DNA of 64,000 nucleotides from an uncultured Odoribacter sp. (GCA_910578105.1 CAJTPD010000003.1:171132-235131); one strand, 5' to 3'. Counted from the stretch's first letter, positions 36,395 to 45,958 are shown. Numbers and translations: made by a program. Notes: generated from the sequence alone by a model not told the origin.

Positions 36395-37750
36395 ATGGTT
36401 GAAAAAATTCGTCAAACATTACGCGACTCCAAAATAGCCCGTTGGACAGCATTGGCAGTCGTCGCATTTACTATGCTATGTGGTTATTTCCTGACCGATG
36501 TCATGGCACCCCTGAAACCCATGCTGGAAGAACAATTATTATGGTCCAGCACTGACTATGGGATCTTTACCAGTGCCTACGGATGGTTTAATGTTTTCCT
36601 GCTAATGCTGATTTTCGGAGGCATCATTCTGGATAAAATCGGTGTACGTCTGACAGGGCTGGGGGCCTGCTCGCTCATGCTAATTGGATGTGCCATCAAA
36701 TACGGAGCCGTTTCCGGATATCTCCCTCTGGAAGGTGAATTACTCGGCATGAAAGCACAGGTTGCCATCGCTGCTTTAGGCTATGCCATTTTCGGTGTAG
36801 GTGTTGAAATAGCAGGAATCACCGTCTCTAAAATCATCGTGAAATGGTTCAAAGGTTACGAAATGGCTTTGGCTATGGGCCTCGAAATGGCAACCGCCCG
36901 TTTAGGTACGATGTTAGCCATGAGTGTCACAGTCCCCTTTGCAAACATGTGCAACAGTATCTCCGCTCCTATATTTCTTTGCTTGATTATGCTTTGTATC
37001 GGATTAATAGCCTTTATTGTATACACGGTGATGGATAAAAAACTGGAAGCTTCTGACGGCAACGACGAAGAAGAAGAAGAGTCTTTCCATGTAAAAGATA
37101 TTTGGTTAATCATTGCCAACAAAGGATTCTGGCTGATAGCTCTATTATGTGTATTATTCTATTCTGCCGTATTTCCTTTTCTGAAATATGCGACAGACCT
37201 TATGGTCAATAAATATGCCGTAGACCCGGAACTGGCAGGTATCATTCCCAGTCTGTTGCCTTTAGGAACTTTATTTTTAACTCCTTTCTTCGGAAATCTT
37301 TATGATCATAAAGGGAAAGGTGCTACTATCATGTTAATCGGTGCACTCATGTTAATTGGTGTCCACGTTCTTTTCGCACTCCCTCTCCTGAACTATTGGT
37401 GGTTTGCCACAATTATCATGATTGTATTGGGAATTGCTTTTTCCTTGGTTCCTTCAGCCATGTGGCCGTCAGTTCCGAAAATCATTCCGGAAAAACAATT
37501 GGGAACTGCATATGCCCTGATTTTCTGGGTACAAAACTGGGGATTGATGGGGGTTCCTGCGTTAATTGGCTGGGTGCTCGACCGCTATTGTAAACTAGGA
37601 GGAGAAGGACAACCTGCTTATGATTACACTATACCAATGGCTATTTTTGCCTGCTTTGGCATTCTGGCATTACTTATTGCCTTAATGCTGAAAGCTGAAG
37701 ACAAGAAAAAAGGGTACGGTCTGGAACTTCCGAATATTCAAAAGAAATAG
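36395..37750 (+). CDS. Major facilitator superfamily transporter, substrate unknown
   Basis: A 451-aa carrier with 12 predicted helices and the usual central acidic loop (SDGNDEEEEES, about 222-232). The first half has the MFS loop 2-3 signature in the form GGIILDKIGVRLTG (about 74-87). It resembles bacterial relatives of MFSD1-type carriers more than sugar-specific groups, but the substrate cannot be assigned. A strong terminator follows. Confidence 0.85.
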   Translation: MVEKIRQTLRDSKIARWTALAVVAFTMLCGYFLTDVMAPLKPMLEEQLLWSSTDYGIFTSAYGWFNVFLLMLIFGGIILDKIGVRLTGLGACSLMLIGCAIKYGAVSGYLPLEGELLGMKAQVAIAALGYAIFGVGVEIAGITVSKIIVKWFKGYEMALAMGLEMATARLGTMLAMSVTVPFANMCNSISAPIFLCLIMLCIGLIAFIVYTVMDKKLEASDGNDEEEEESFHVKDIWLIIANKGFWLIALLCVLFYSAVFPFLKYATDLMVNKYAVDPELAGIIPSLLPLGTLFLTPFFGNLYDHKGKGATIMLIGALMLIGVHVLFALPLLNYWWFATIIMIVLGIAFSLVPSAMWPSVPKIIPEKQLGTAYALIFWVQNWGLMGVPALIGWVLDRYCKLGGEGQPAYDYTIPMAIFACFGILALLIALMLKAEDKKKGYGLELPNIQKK

Positions 37751-37775
37751 ACATCTGTTTCAGATAATTTCTGAA

Positions 37776-37827
37776 AGAAAAATCTGTTAAAATTCCAACA
37801 TAGGTTTTGACAGATTTTTCTTTTTTT
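37776..37827 (+). terminator. Intrinsic terminator after the MFS gene
   Basis: A 17-bp stem with one G-T wobble (37776-37792 with 37805-37821) is followed by six T. Confidence 0.85.
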
Positions 37828-37856
37828 CATAAAATAGATATATCACTTTTTTACCC

Positions 37857-37864
37857 TATCTTTG
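37857..37864 (+). promoter_or_regulatory. -7 element of the nitronate monooxygenase-like gene
   Basis: TATCTTTG, exact consensus, 17 nt before the ATG, implying a leader of about 10 nt. Confidence 0.6.
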
Positions 37865-37881
37865 TAAGATAATGCCGAACT

Positions 37882-38844
37882 ATGAACAGAATCACAAAGT
37901 TATTTAACATACAATACCCTATTATCCAAGGAGGTATGGTTTGGTGTAGTGGCTGGCACCTGGCATCAGCAGTAAGTAATAACGGAGGGTTAGGACTTTT
38001 AGGCGCAGGTTCTATGCACCCGGAAACCTTGATTGAACACATCCGGAAAATGAAATCAGCAACCACTTCTCCCTGGGGAGTGAATGTTCCCCTCATGTAC
38101 CCGGAAATAGAGTGTCTGATGAAAATTTTAGTCCATGAAGGAGTAAAAATTGTGTTTACTTCAGCAGGTAGTCCTAAAAAATGGACCCCTTTTCTGAAAT
38201 CTCATGGAATAACTGTTGTACACGTTGTCAGCAGTACTTCCTTCGCTAAAAAATGCGAAGAAGCAGGTTGCGATGCCATTGTAGCCGAAGGATTTGAAGC
38301 CGGGGGACACAATGGACGGGAGGAAACCACAACCTTTGCCCTGATTCCTGCTGTGGCAGCACAATGCCAACTACCTTTAATAGCCGCCGGAGGCATTGCT
38401 TCCGGAAAAGCTATCCTGGCAGCATTGGCATTAGGAGCCGAAGGTGTCCAAATTGGCAGCCGTTTCGCCGTTGCCACCGAGTCCTCAGCCCATCCCCTGT
38501 TTAAACAATGCGTTTATGAAACTCCTGAAGGAGGAACTATGTTAGCCCTGAAAAAATTGTCCCCCACCCGCCTGATAAAAAATGAATTCTTTGAACAAGT
38601 CAGGACACTGGAAGATAAAGGAGCAAATCCCGAACAATTAAAAGAACTTCTTGGTAAAGGACGAGCCAAAAAAGGAATATTTGAAGGTGACCTCCAGAAT
38701 GGAGAACTGGAAATCGGACAAATTTCATCCATGCTTACCAAAGAGGAAAATGTCACTGAAATTATGAAAGAATTAATTCAGGATTACGAGGACAGATTAC
38801 GCGAATGCAACAATCCGGACAGTATGTTTCATTTATCGCTTTGA
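37882..38844 (+). CDS. Nitronate monooxygenase / FabK-like flavoprotein
   Basis: A 320-aa FMN-dependent TIM-barrel protein of the 2-nitropropane dioxygenase/enoyl-ACP reductase II family. Visible blocks: YPIIQGGMVWCSGWHLASAVSNNGGLGLLG (start and end only: YPIIQGGM, GGLGLLGAG at 30-43), the segment VAEGFEAGGHNG (about 134-145) with the family histidine, AAGGIASGKAILAALALGA and VQIGSRFAVATES for phosphate binding. Either nitronate oxidation or fatty acid enoyl reduction is possible; no fab genes are adjacent. Confidence 0.87.
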   Translation: MNRITKLFNIQYPIIQGGMVWCSGWHLASAVSNNGGLGLLGAGSMHPETLIEHIRKMKSATTSPWGVNVPLMYPEIECLMKILVHEGVKIVFTSAGSPKKWTPFLKSHGITVVHVVSSTSFAKKCEEAGCDAIVAEGFEAGGHNGREETTTFALIPAVAAQCQLPLIAAGGIASGKAILAALALGAEGVQIGSRFAVATESSAHPLFKQCVYETPEGGTMLALKKLSPTRLIKNEFFEQVRTLEDKGANPEQLKELLGKGRAKKGIFEGDLQNGELEIGQISSMLTKEENVTEIMKELIQDYEDRLRECNNPDSMFHLSL

Positions 38845-38914
38845 CGCATACTGAATTATCTGAAACGTATCAATGACCTCAAAGCCCGGAAGAGCCGCAA
38901 TCCCGGCACAAGTT

Positions 38915-38922
38915 TACTTTTG
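38915..38922 (+). promoter_or_regulatory. -7 element of the M16B protease pair
   Basis: TACTTTTG, exact consensus, 36 nt before the ATG. Confidence 0.45.
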
Positions 38923-38958
38923 CCAACCCGGCCGCCGATTAACAAATTCAACATAAAT

Positions 38959-40197
38959 ATGATTCACTTTACCCGGACCATATTGGACAATGGACTCACC
39001 GTCATTTGCAATCCAGACAAAAGTACACCTTTCGTTTCTGTGAACATCCTCTACAAAGTAGGTTCCCGAAATGAACAGGAAGATAAAACAGGTTTTGCTC
39101 ACCTTTTTGAACATTTGATGTTCGGAGGCTCCCAACACATTAAAGACTACGACCACCATGTACAATCAGCCGGCGGCGACAGTAATGCCTACACCACCAA
39201 CGACCTGACTAATTATTACATCACCATTCCGGCCAATAACCTGGAAACAGCACTTTGGCTGGAATCTGACCGCATGGCAGGCTTGGACTTTTCCCAACAC
39301 ACCCTGGATGTACAAAAACAAGTTGTCATCGAAGAATTCAAGCAACGTTACCTTAATAATCCTTATGGAGACATATGGCTGAAACTAAGACCGCTGGCCT
39401 ACCAGATACATCCATACCGCTGGGCAACCATAGGAATATCCCCGGAACATATTGAAAAAGCAACCCTCGATGATGTCAGAAATTTCTTTCATCGCTTTTA
39501 TGCTCCGGACAATGCCATCATCGCCATCAGCGGGAACATAGAAACAAACAAAACCCTGAAATTGGTCCGGAAATGGTTCGGAGATATCCCCGCTGCAAAC
39601 ACCCCGCTGCAACAGATTCCGACAGAACCGGAACAACAGACAGCACGCCGGTTAATCATACCCAACAACAACGTTCCGGCAGATGCAATCTACAAAGTAT
39701 TCCATATGGGAGGAAGAAACAGCAAAAACTTTTACGCTTGCGATATCATTTCAGATATTTTATCCAATGGACAATCATCACGGTTATACATTAACCTGGT
39801 TAAAAATAACCGTTTATTTTCCGGCATAGATGCCTATATATCGGGAGATGCAGACCCCGGATTATTCATTTTCAGCGGCAAATTATCCGAAGGCACATCC
39901 ATAGAACAAGCCGAACAAGCCATAGACCACGAAATCGAAAAATTCATAGAAGACAGCATCTCCGGACATGAAATTGAAAAAGTAATCAACAAAACAGAAG
40001 CCCGCATCGCTTACAGTGAAATAAACTATCAAAACAAAGCCAGCAATCTCGCTTTCTTTGAATTTCTGGGAGACATAAATTTAATCAATACTGAAGGGAA
40101 GTGTTACAGCCGGCTTACCACCGATACCATTAAACAAACGGCCCGGCAAATCTTCAGAAAAGAGAATAGTTCAACTTTGTATTATCTGAAAAAATAA
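38959..40197 (+). CDS. M16B zinc protease, catalytic subunit
   Basis: A 412-aa protease of the processing-peptidase-like M16B group. The zinc motif HLFEH is at residues 48-52 and the third ligand lies in VVIEEF about 73 residues later. No signal peptide is visible from the ATG at 38959, so it may be cytoplasmic or use an unrecognised route. It is followed after 6 nt by a homologous gene lacking the zinc motif, and the two should form a heterodimer. The ATG is chosen because an in-frame TTG 13 codons upstream falls in the -7 element. Confidence 0.93.
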   Translation: MIHFTRTILDNGLTVICNPDKSTPFVSVNILYKVGSRNEQEDKTGFAHLFEHLMFGGSQHIKDYDHHVQSAGGDSNAYTTNDLTNYYITIPANNLETALWLESDRMAGLDFSQHTLDVQKQVVIEEFKQRYLNNPYGDIWLKLRPLAYQIHPYRWATIGISPEHIEKATLDDVRNFFHRFYAPDNAIIAISGNIETNKTLKLVRKWFGDIPAANTPLQQIPTEPEQQTARRLIIPNNNVPADAIYKVFHMGGRNSKNFYACDIISDILSNGQSSRLYINLVKNNRLFSGIDAYISGDADPGLFIFSGKLSEGTSIEQAEQAIDHEIEKFIEDSISGHEIEKVINKTEARIAYSEINYQNKASNLAFFEFLGDINLINTEGKCYSRLTTDTIKQTARQIFRKENSSTLYYLKK

Positions 40198-40203
40198 ATA
40201 TCC

Positions 40204-41478
40204 ATGTTAAACCGAAATATAGCTCCTTCTCTCGCTCCCTTATCTATTCCCAACCTTTTACCTCATCAAAAAATGGTATTGGAAAACGGTATAGAAATAA
40301 TATACATCCACGACCCCGCACAGAACGTATTCAAAATAGATGTCATTTTCGAAGCAGGGATATATTACCAGCCCCAACCCCTCATTGCCTCTGCCGCCAT
40401 CAACATGCTGAACGAAGGCACCAGGCACCACCAGGCAGAAGCCATCGCCGATTTATTCGACTACTACGGAGCATACCTCGATTTCAATTGCGGACTAAAT
40501 AAATCAGAAGTCAGCCTCATTTCATTAAACAAATATGCCAGGGAAACCATCACTATGTTAACAGAAATGCTGGCAGACAGTATTATCCCCGAAAAAGAAC
40601 TGGATATTTACCTCACCAACCAAAGACAGGAATTTTTAGTTAACAACGAAAAAACAGCCTACCTCGCCCGAAAAAAATTCTCTGAATTATTATTTGGTCA
40701 ACAACATCCTTATGCCAATCAAATTTCAGAAAAAGACTATACACAAATTACAGCACCCCTCATCCGGAAATTCTACCACCAACACATCAACGCCCGGAAT
40801 TGCCGGATTATGGTTTGCGGAAATACCGATGAAACTGTACTACAAACAATAGTAACCCAATTCTCCCAACTCACATCACCAATACAAGACCGGAATTTTC
40901 TAAAACAACAATTTATTCCGGCAACACCCGGATACTACCGGGTTGAAAAACAAAACACAGTTCAATCCAGTATTCGGATTGGAAAAACAGGTGTCCGCCT
41001 GACAGAACCAGACTATGCAGGTTTCATGTTACTCAACACAATACTTGGCGGATATTTCGGTTCTCGTTTAATGTCTAACATTCGTGAAGACAAAGGATAT
41101 ACGTATGGCATCCATTCTTTCAATGTATCCATGCCCCAGGGTAGCTACTGGTGCATCGCCACAGACGTCAACAATGAATACGTAGAAGCTGCCATAGAAC
41201 AAATTAAGAAAGAAATTCAAATCCTGCAAACTAAACCTGTTCCAGAAGAAGAACTACATTTAGTAAAAAATTTCCTGCATGGCGATTTATTGAGGGAATT
41301 AGACGGAGTATTCGCACAATCGGATGCTTTAAAACACAAACTCAATTACGGTCTGGACAACCGGATTTACACAGAATTAATCCGGCAAATCAATGCCTGT
41401 CAGGCAAAAGACCTGTTACAACTGGCCCGGAAATACATGGACACAAAAGAAATGTATATTGTTACAGCCGGCAAATAA
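40204..41478 (+). CDS. M16B protease-like, non-catalytic partner subunit
   Basis: A 424-aa M16B homologue. At the position of the zinc motif it reads ASAAINMLNEGTRHH (about 63-77), with no HxxEH, so it is not itself a peptidase. It keeps the C-terminal R/Y substrate-binding region SRLMSNIREDKGYTYGIHS (about 285-303). In known two-subunit M16B enzymes one chain carries zinc and the other the R/Y pair; this gene pair fits that arrangement. Coupled to the previous gene by a 6-nt gap. Confidence 0.9.
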   Translation: MLNRNIAPSLAPLSIPNLLPHQKMVLENGIEIIYIHDPAQNVFKIDVIFEAGIYYQPQPLIASAAINMLNEGTRHHQAEAIADLFDYYGAYLDFNCGLNKSEVSLISLNKYARETITMLTEMLADSIIPEKELDIYLTNQRQEFLVNNEKTAYLARKKFSELLFGQQHPYANQISEKDYTQITAPLIRKFYHQHINARNCRIMVCGNTDETVLQTIVTQFSQLTSPIQDRNFLKQQFIPATPGYYRVEKQNTVQSSIRIGKTGVRLTEPDYAGFMLLNTILGGYFGSRLMSNIREDKGYTYGIHSFNVSMPQGSYWCIATDVNNEYVEAAIEQIKKEIQILQTKPVPEEELHLVKNFLHGDLLRELDGVFAQSDALKHKLNYGLDNRIYTELIRQINACQAKDLLQLARKYMDTKEMYIVTAGK

Positions 41479-41491
41479 CACCAGATAAACT

Positions 41492-42838
41492 CTAATATTT
41501 CAGCCATTTATACAATTCTTTCCAGGTCACTTTTTTGCCATACATCAAAATACCCACACGATAAATGCGGCCAGAAAGCCATGTAAAGAATATAAAAGAA
41601 GCCACCAAAAGAGCCATGGAACAAAATAATTCCCAAACAGGAACTCCGAACGGTATTCTTACCAGCATTACAATGGGAGATGTAAACGGAATAAGAGAAC
41701 TCCAAAATACCAAAGGTGATTCCGGACTTTTCATCGCTGCAAAACCAATGTAAAGACCAACAACAAGAACAATTGACAATGGAGTAAGAAATTGCTGAGA
41801 ATCGGTTTCATTATCAACAGCCGCCCCAATTGCAGCAAATAAAGAAGCATACAGCAAATAACCTCCGATAAAATAAAACAAAAATGCAGCCAGAAATTTA
41901 AAAATAAAAAACGGCTCAATGGTCATTGCCACTTTCTGTATAATTTCCAGTTGTTCCGCACTCAAATGTTGTACTCCGCTAATATCAGAAACCGCACCTG
42001 CAACATTGGCACTCCGCAAAGCTTCCAACTCCAGACCAGGTAGGAAAAAAGCCTGCATAACAAAAATCAGAACAACACCGAAAATAACCCAAATCAGGAA
42101 CTGCACCAGACCAACCGTAGCTACACCTATGATTTTTCCCAACAAAAACTGAAAAGGCTTCACAGAAGAAACTAATACCTCTATAATCCGGTTTGTTTTC
42201 TCTTCAATAACTCCTTTCATCACCTGAGAAGCATACATGAAAATGAAAAAATAAATAACCATACCTGCTATTAACCCCATCGCAGAAGCTATTTCAGAAG
42301 AACTTTCTTTAGCTTCTCCTGTATCTTCCGAAACTTTCAAAGTCCGGACAAGTACCGGAGTCTGAGTGGCAGCCAGCTTCATTTCCAGCTCAGGCACCTT
42401 TGCTTCCTCAATAACAGTTGCCCTTTTTATATCCTCAATCTTTTTCCGTAGCTGTGAAGCAATCTCATTTTTCAATTCCATAGGAACCTGCGAAAAAGAA
42501 TATACGGGAATATCCGGATTATCCATGACCTTTGAAGGTATCCGGATAACAGCATAATAATCATTCTGTTTTAAAAATTCCGGAACCGAACTTTCGGAAA
42601 GTACAGTATCCGTGTATTCAAATATAGTATTATTAATCTGATTTAAAGGATATTCCAACTCTGAATGATTAATTACAGCAATTTTACGCTCCTGTGTGTC
42701 ATTTTTTAGTAACATCCACATCAAAAAAGCATAAAAACCGGCTAATAAGATGGGAACTACCAGAGTCAATACCAGAAAACTTTTTTTACGTACCCGGGTA
42801 GTAAATTCACGTCCTATAATGATAAGAGTCTTGTTCAT
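41492..42838 (-). CDS. ABC-2 type exporter permease (NatB-like)
   Basis: A 448-aa membrane subunit: one N-terminal helix (about 21-44), a large extracytoplasmic domain (about 45-190) and five or six helices in the C-terminal half. This is the ABC-2_membrane_3/NatB layout, where NatAB of Bacillus exports sodium. The ATPase is encoded just upstream on the same strand with a 71-nt gap. The substrate is not known. Confidence 0.88.
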   Translation of the reverse strand: MNKTLIIIGREFTTRVRKKSFLVLTLVVPILLAGFYAFLMWMLLKNDTQERKIAVINHSELEYPLNQINNTIFEYTDTVLSESSVPEFLKQNDYYAVIRIPSKVMDNPDIPVYSFSQVPMELKNEIASQLRKKIEDIKRATVIEEAKVPELEMKLAATQTPVLVRTLKVSEDTGEAKESSSEIASAMGLIAGMVIYFFIFMYASQVMKGVIEEKTNRIIEVLVSSVKPFQFLLGKIIGVATVGLVQFLIWVIFGVVLIFVMQAFFLPGLELEALRSANVAGAVSDISGVQHLSAEQLEIIQKVAMTIEPFFIFKFLAAFLFYFIGGYLLYASLFAAIGAAVDNETDSQQFLTPLSIVLVVGLYIGFAAMKSPESPLVFWSSLIPFTSPIVMLVRIPFGVPVWELFCSMALLVASFIFFTWLSGRIYRVGILMYGKKVTWKELYKWLKY

Positions 42839-42909
42839 TTCCTGCGATTTATAATTTTTGATTTAAGGAAAACATCCATTCTTATTCTGACTTAAAATCC
42901 GAGACGGAC

Positions 42910-43845
42910 TTATTCATTCAGAACTATACTCCCCTCTTTGACCAATTTTATAAATATATCATTCATTCCGGGAATTATTTTCTGGTAAGAAATAATATTT
43001 ACACTATCCAGCAAGCGACGCAATAAAGTATTCGCCGGGCAAGGCTCCAAACGCTGTAAAATAATTTCATGTTGGCCGTCCTCCGCCTTATCAGACAGAA
43101 TTTCATATTCCTGCCCCGCAATCTGCTGCAAATCAAGCCCGGACTCGTATCTACATACCAATCGATAAGTATTATTGGCATACTTATTCCGAATCTGATT
43201 AATCGGACCCTCAATAATCTTTTGAGATTTATTAATTAAAGCAATATGACTACAAATTTCTTCCACGGATGCCATGTTATGGGTAGAAAAAATAATAGTA
43301 GTCCCTTTCTTCCGCAACTCCAGAATTTCTTTTTTCAGCAATTCCACATTAATTGGATCGAAACCACTGAAAGGCTCATCAAATATCAGCAATTCAGGCT
43401 CATGAAGTACTGTTGTAATAAACTGAACTTTCTGTGCCATTCCTTTGGACAATTCTTCCACCTTCCGGTCCCACCACTCCTGAATTCCAAATTTTTCGAA
43501 CCAGACTTTTAATTGTTGTATTGCATCATGTTTAGTTATACCTTTCAACCGCGCCAGATACACTGCCTGTTCACCGACTTTCATTTTTTTATAAAGCCCT
43601 CGTTCTTCAGGCAAATAACCAATACGATTCATATCCTCAGGCACCAAAGGACGTCCTTTAAAAAATAATTCTCCGGAGTCGGGACCGGTAATTTGTGTAA
43701 TAATCCGTATCAACGAAGTCTTCCCTGCTCCGTTAGGACCCAACAAGCCGTATACAGCACCTTCCGGTATTTCAATGGATACATTGTCCAAAGCCCGGTG
43801 ATTGGCATAATTTTTTATAATGTTCCTAGCAACAAAAAAGCCCAT
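42910..43845 (-). CDS. ABC transporter ATPase (NatA-like)
   Basis: A 311-aa nucleotide-binding subunit. Walker A GPNGAGKT (36-43), Q-loop region, signature ELSKGMAQKVQF (LSKGM in place of LSGGQ, usual for this subgroup), Walker B LLIFDEPFSG, and the H-loop STHN. The C-terminal extension (about 225-311) is typical of NatA/DUF4162-containing ATPases. It energises the permease encoded downstream. Confidence 0.93.
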   Translation of the reverse strand: MGFFVARNIIKNYANHRALDNVSIEIPEGAVYGLLGPNGAGKTSLIRIITQITGPDSGELFFKGRPLVPEDMNRIGYLPEERGLYKKMKVGEQAVYLARLKGITKHDAIQQLKVWFEKFGIQEWWDRKVEELSKGMAQKVQFITTVLHEPELLIFDEPFSGFDPINVELLKKEILELRKKGTTIIFSTHNMASVEEICSHIALINKSQKIIEGPINQIRNKYANNTYRLVCRYESGLDLQQIAGQEYEILSDKAEDGQHEIILQRLEPCPANTLLRRLLDSVNIISYQKIIPGMNDIFIKLVKEGSIVLNE

Positions 43846-43866
43846 GATTGTATTATAATAAAAAAC

Positions 43867-43927
43867 GCTGATGTGTCAACATGAAATGTATAATCAGATT
43901 AGCACATAAACACATTAGCACATCAGC
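43867..43927. repeat. Intergenic dyad with TTAGCACAT repeats
   Basis: GCTGATGTG (43867-43875) and CACATCAGC (43919-43927) are perfect inverted arms. Inside are two direct copies of TTAGCACAT. I recall similar low-complexity units in other Bacteroides intergenic regions. Confidence 0.5.
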
Positions 43928-43945
43928 ATATAATAAAAACCATTC

Positions 43946-44272
43946 CTATTCAGCTTCGCTCTCTTCCATTTCAACCATCAATGCCCCTTTAGGAATTTTA
44001 TCCCCGACACTGACACTGATTTTCTTTATTTTTCCTGAAAAGGGAGCAGACAGCTTATTATTCATTTTCATTGCCTGAAGAATCAATAAAGTATCTCCTT
44101 CTTCAACAATCTGTCCTTCTTTTACTTCAATATGCATTATCGTACCTGGAATGTGAGAATATAACAAATATGGATTAGGTTCTTCCCATTTTTTCCGGTT
44201 AATCCATTTCTGAGTAAGCCGGGTTTTATATTCCACACCATTCAGCATGAATTTTTCAAATTTTGCAGTCAT
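43946..44272 (-). CDS. Biotin carboxyl carrier protein of an acyl-CoA carboxylase or decarboxylase
   Basis: A 108-aa biotinyl domain protein. The biotin site is Lys69 in LQAMKMNN, within the standard barrel (HIPGTIMHIEVKEGQIVEEGD, about 40-60). The N-terminal 30 residues are basic and aromatic rather than the Ala/Pro-rich linker of many decarboxylase gamma subunits. With the carboxyltransferase encoded upstream it should handle propionyl-CoA/methylmalonyl-CoA (or a similar acyl-CoA) carboxyl transfer; neither a biotin carboxylase nor the membrane beta subunit is in the window. Confidence 0.88.
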   Translation of the reverse strand: MTAKFEKFMLNGVEYKTRLTQKWINRKKWEEPNPYLLYSHIPGTIMHIEVKEGQIVEEGDTLLILQAMKMNNKLSAPFSGKIKKISVSVGDKIPKGALMVEMEESEAE

Positions 44273-44313
44273 TTTTCCTCCTTTTTAATTTATAGCTTAT
44301 CAAGTCCTGAAAC

Positions 44314-44403
44314 CGTAAAGTCTGTAAGCCCTTTTTACAATCAGTCCCATCCCGAACAATTAACCTCAAATTTTCGGAACCTCAGAACTTGACAGACTTT
44401 ACG
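44314..44403. repeat. Intergenic inverted repeat between carboxyltransferase and biotin carrier genes
   Basis: CGTAAAGTCTGT (44314-44325) and ACAGACTTTACG (44392-44403) are perfect 12-bp arms 66 nt apart. They could close a long stem-loop in the mRNA between the two genes and set their relative expression, or be a small repeated element. Confidence 0.5.
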
Positions 44404-44413
44404 AACTCCTGTA

Positions 44414-45958
44414 TCAGAACGGAGGGATTCCGTGTTTTTTCACCGGAGTCATCACAGTTTTGTTGCCTGAAACTTCAATAGAATGTTTCAACAGCAAACG
44501 AGTCTCTGCCGGTTCAATAACAGAATCAATATATCCTTTAGAAGCAGCCACATAAGGATTCGCAAACTTTTCACGATATTCGGCAACTTTCTGTTTACGC
44601 ATCTCTTCCGGATTAGCAGCCTCCTTAATTTCTTTGCGGAAAATAATATTGGCAGCACCCTCTGGTCCCATAACAGCAATTTCAGCAGTCGGCCAGGCAA
44701 ACATAAAATCAGCTTTCAGGTGACGGGAGTTCATAGCGATATAACCACCGCCATATGCCTTACGCAAAATAACTGTCACCTTAGGCACCGTTGCTTCACT
44801 ATATGCATACAATACCTTTGCTCCATGACGAATAACACCCATATATTCCTGTTCAACTCCCGGCAAATAACCCGGCATATCCTCAAAAGTTACAAGAGGA
44901 ATATTGAAAGCATCACAAAAACGGATAAATCGTCCTGCTTTATCGGCAGAATCACAATCCAACACACCGGCTAATACCAGTGGCTGATTGGCTACAAAAC
45001 CTATCGTTTCACCATCTATGCGACCAAAACCGACAACAATGTTTTGTGCAAAATTTTCCTGCACTTCAAAGAAATCAGAATCATCAGCCACCGCCTTAAT
45101 AATATCCCGGACATCATAAGGCTGGGTCGGATCAGCAGGTAAGATTTTTTCAATATTATATTCTGCTTTTGGTGCCTTAGCCGGAAAAGCTTTCGCCTTA
45201 CGCTGATTATTCCAGGGAATAAAAGTCAGCAACTTCTTGATTTGCTCGAAACATTCCTGCTCCGTCACAGCAAAGAAATGTGCATTACCACTCACACAAG
45301 CATGAACACGGGCACCTCCCAGATCTTCCATACTTACTTCTTCTCCCAAAACCGTCTTTACTACTTCAGGACCTGTAATAAACATTTTGGAAATGTTATC
45401 TACAACAAATACAAAATCTGTCAAAGCCGGAGAATAAACAGCACCACCGGCACACGGCCCCAAAATTACAGACAATTGAGGAATAACACCAGAAGCCTGA
45501 GTGTTCCGGAAGAAAATCTCTCCGTAACCAGCCAGCGAATCCACCCCTTCCTGAATACGGGCACCACCTGAATCGTTGATTCCAATGATTGGCATCCGCA
45601 TTTTAATAGCATGGTCCATTATTTTGGTAATCTTACGGGCATGCATCAATCCTAACGAACCTCCTGCAACCGTAAAATCCTGTGCATAAATAGCAACAGG
45701 CTCTCCGTATACTGTACCGGTGCCGATAACAACACCGTCTCCGTGGAGAACCTTTTTATCCATATCAAAATCTTTAGACTGGTGCTCTACGAACATATCA
45801 TACTCGTGGAAAGAACCTTTGTCCAGAATACCTTCTATACGTTCACGGGCTGTGAGTTTCCCCATTGCAGCCTGTTTCTTAATTGCATCTTCGCCACCAC
45901 CCTGAAGTACAATCTCTTTCCTTTTTCTTAAGTCAAGAATATTTCTTTTAAGCGACAT
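44414..45958 (-). CDS. Acyl-CoA carboxylase beta / methylmalonyl-CoA decarboxylase alpha subunit (carboxyltransferase)
   Basis: A 514-aa biotin-dependent carboxyltransferase with two crotonase-fold halves. Family blocks: GKLTARERIEGILDKGSFHE (about 33-52), INDSGGARIQEGVDSLAGYGEIF (start INDSGGARIQEG about 128), GPCAGGAVYSPALTDF, and in the second half PLVTFEDMPGYLPGVEQEY and RKAYGGGYIAMNS, ending KKHGIPPF. It fits propionyl-CoA carboxylase beta and MmdA equally. In Bacteroidales both serve the succinate-propionate route. Upstream gene of the pair; ATG at 45958. Confidence 0.93.
   Translation of the reverse strand: MSLKRNILDLRKRKEIVLQGGGEDAIKKQAAMGKLTARERIEGILDKGSFHEYDMFVEHQSKDFDMDKKVLHGDGVVIGTGTVYGEPVAIYAQDFTVAGGSLGLMHARKITKIMDHAIKMRMPIIGINDSGGARIQEGVDSLAGYGEIFFRNTQASGVIPQLSVILGPCAGGAVYSPALTDFVFVVDNISKMFITGPEVVKTVLGEEVSMEDLGGARVHACVSGNAHFFAVTEQECFEQIKKLLTFIPWNNQRKAKAFPAKAPKAEYNIEKILPADPTQPYDVRDIIKAVADDSDFFEVQENFAQNIVVGFGRIDGETIGFVANQPLVLAGVLDCDSADKAGRFIRFCDAFNIPLVTFEDMPGYLPGVEQEYMGVIRHGAKVLYAYSEATVPKVTVILRKAYGGGYIAMNSRHLKADFMFAWPTAEIAVMGPEGAANIIFRKEIKEAANPEEMRKQKVAEYREKFANPYVAASKGYIDSVIEPAETRLLLKHSIEVSGNKTVMTPVKKHGIPPF

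Noticed and set aside
43861..43927. CRISPR-like repeats
   Set aside because: Only two short TTAGCACAT copies with unequal spacing and no cas genes.
44483..44974. A 163-codon plus-strand ORF opposite the carboxyltransferase gene
   Set aside because: Antisense shadow; composition rich in Cys, His and Ser with no domain.
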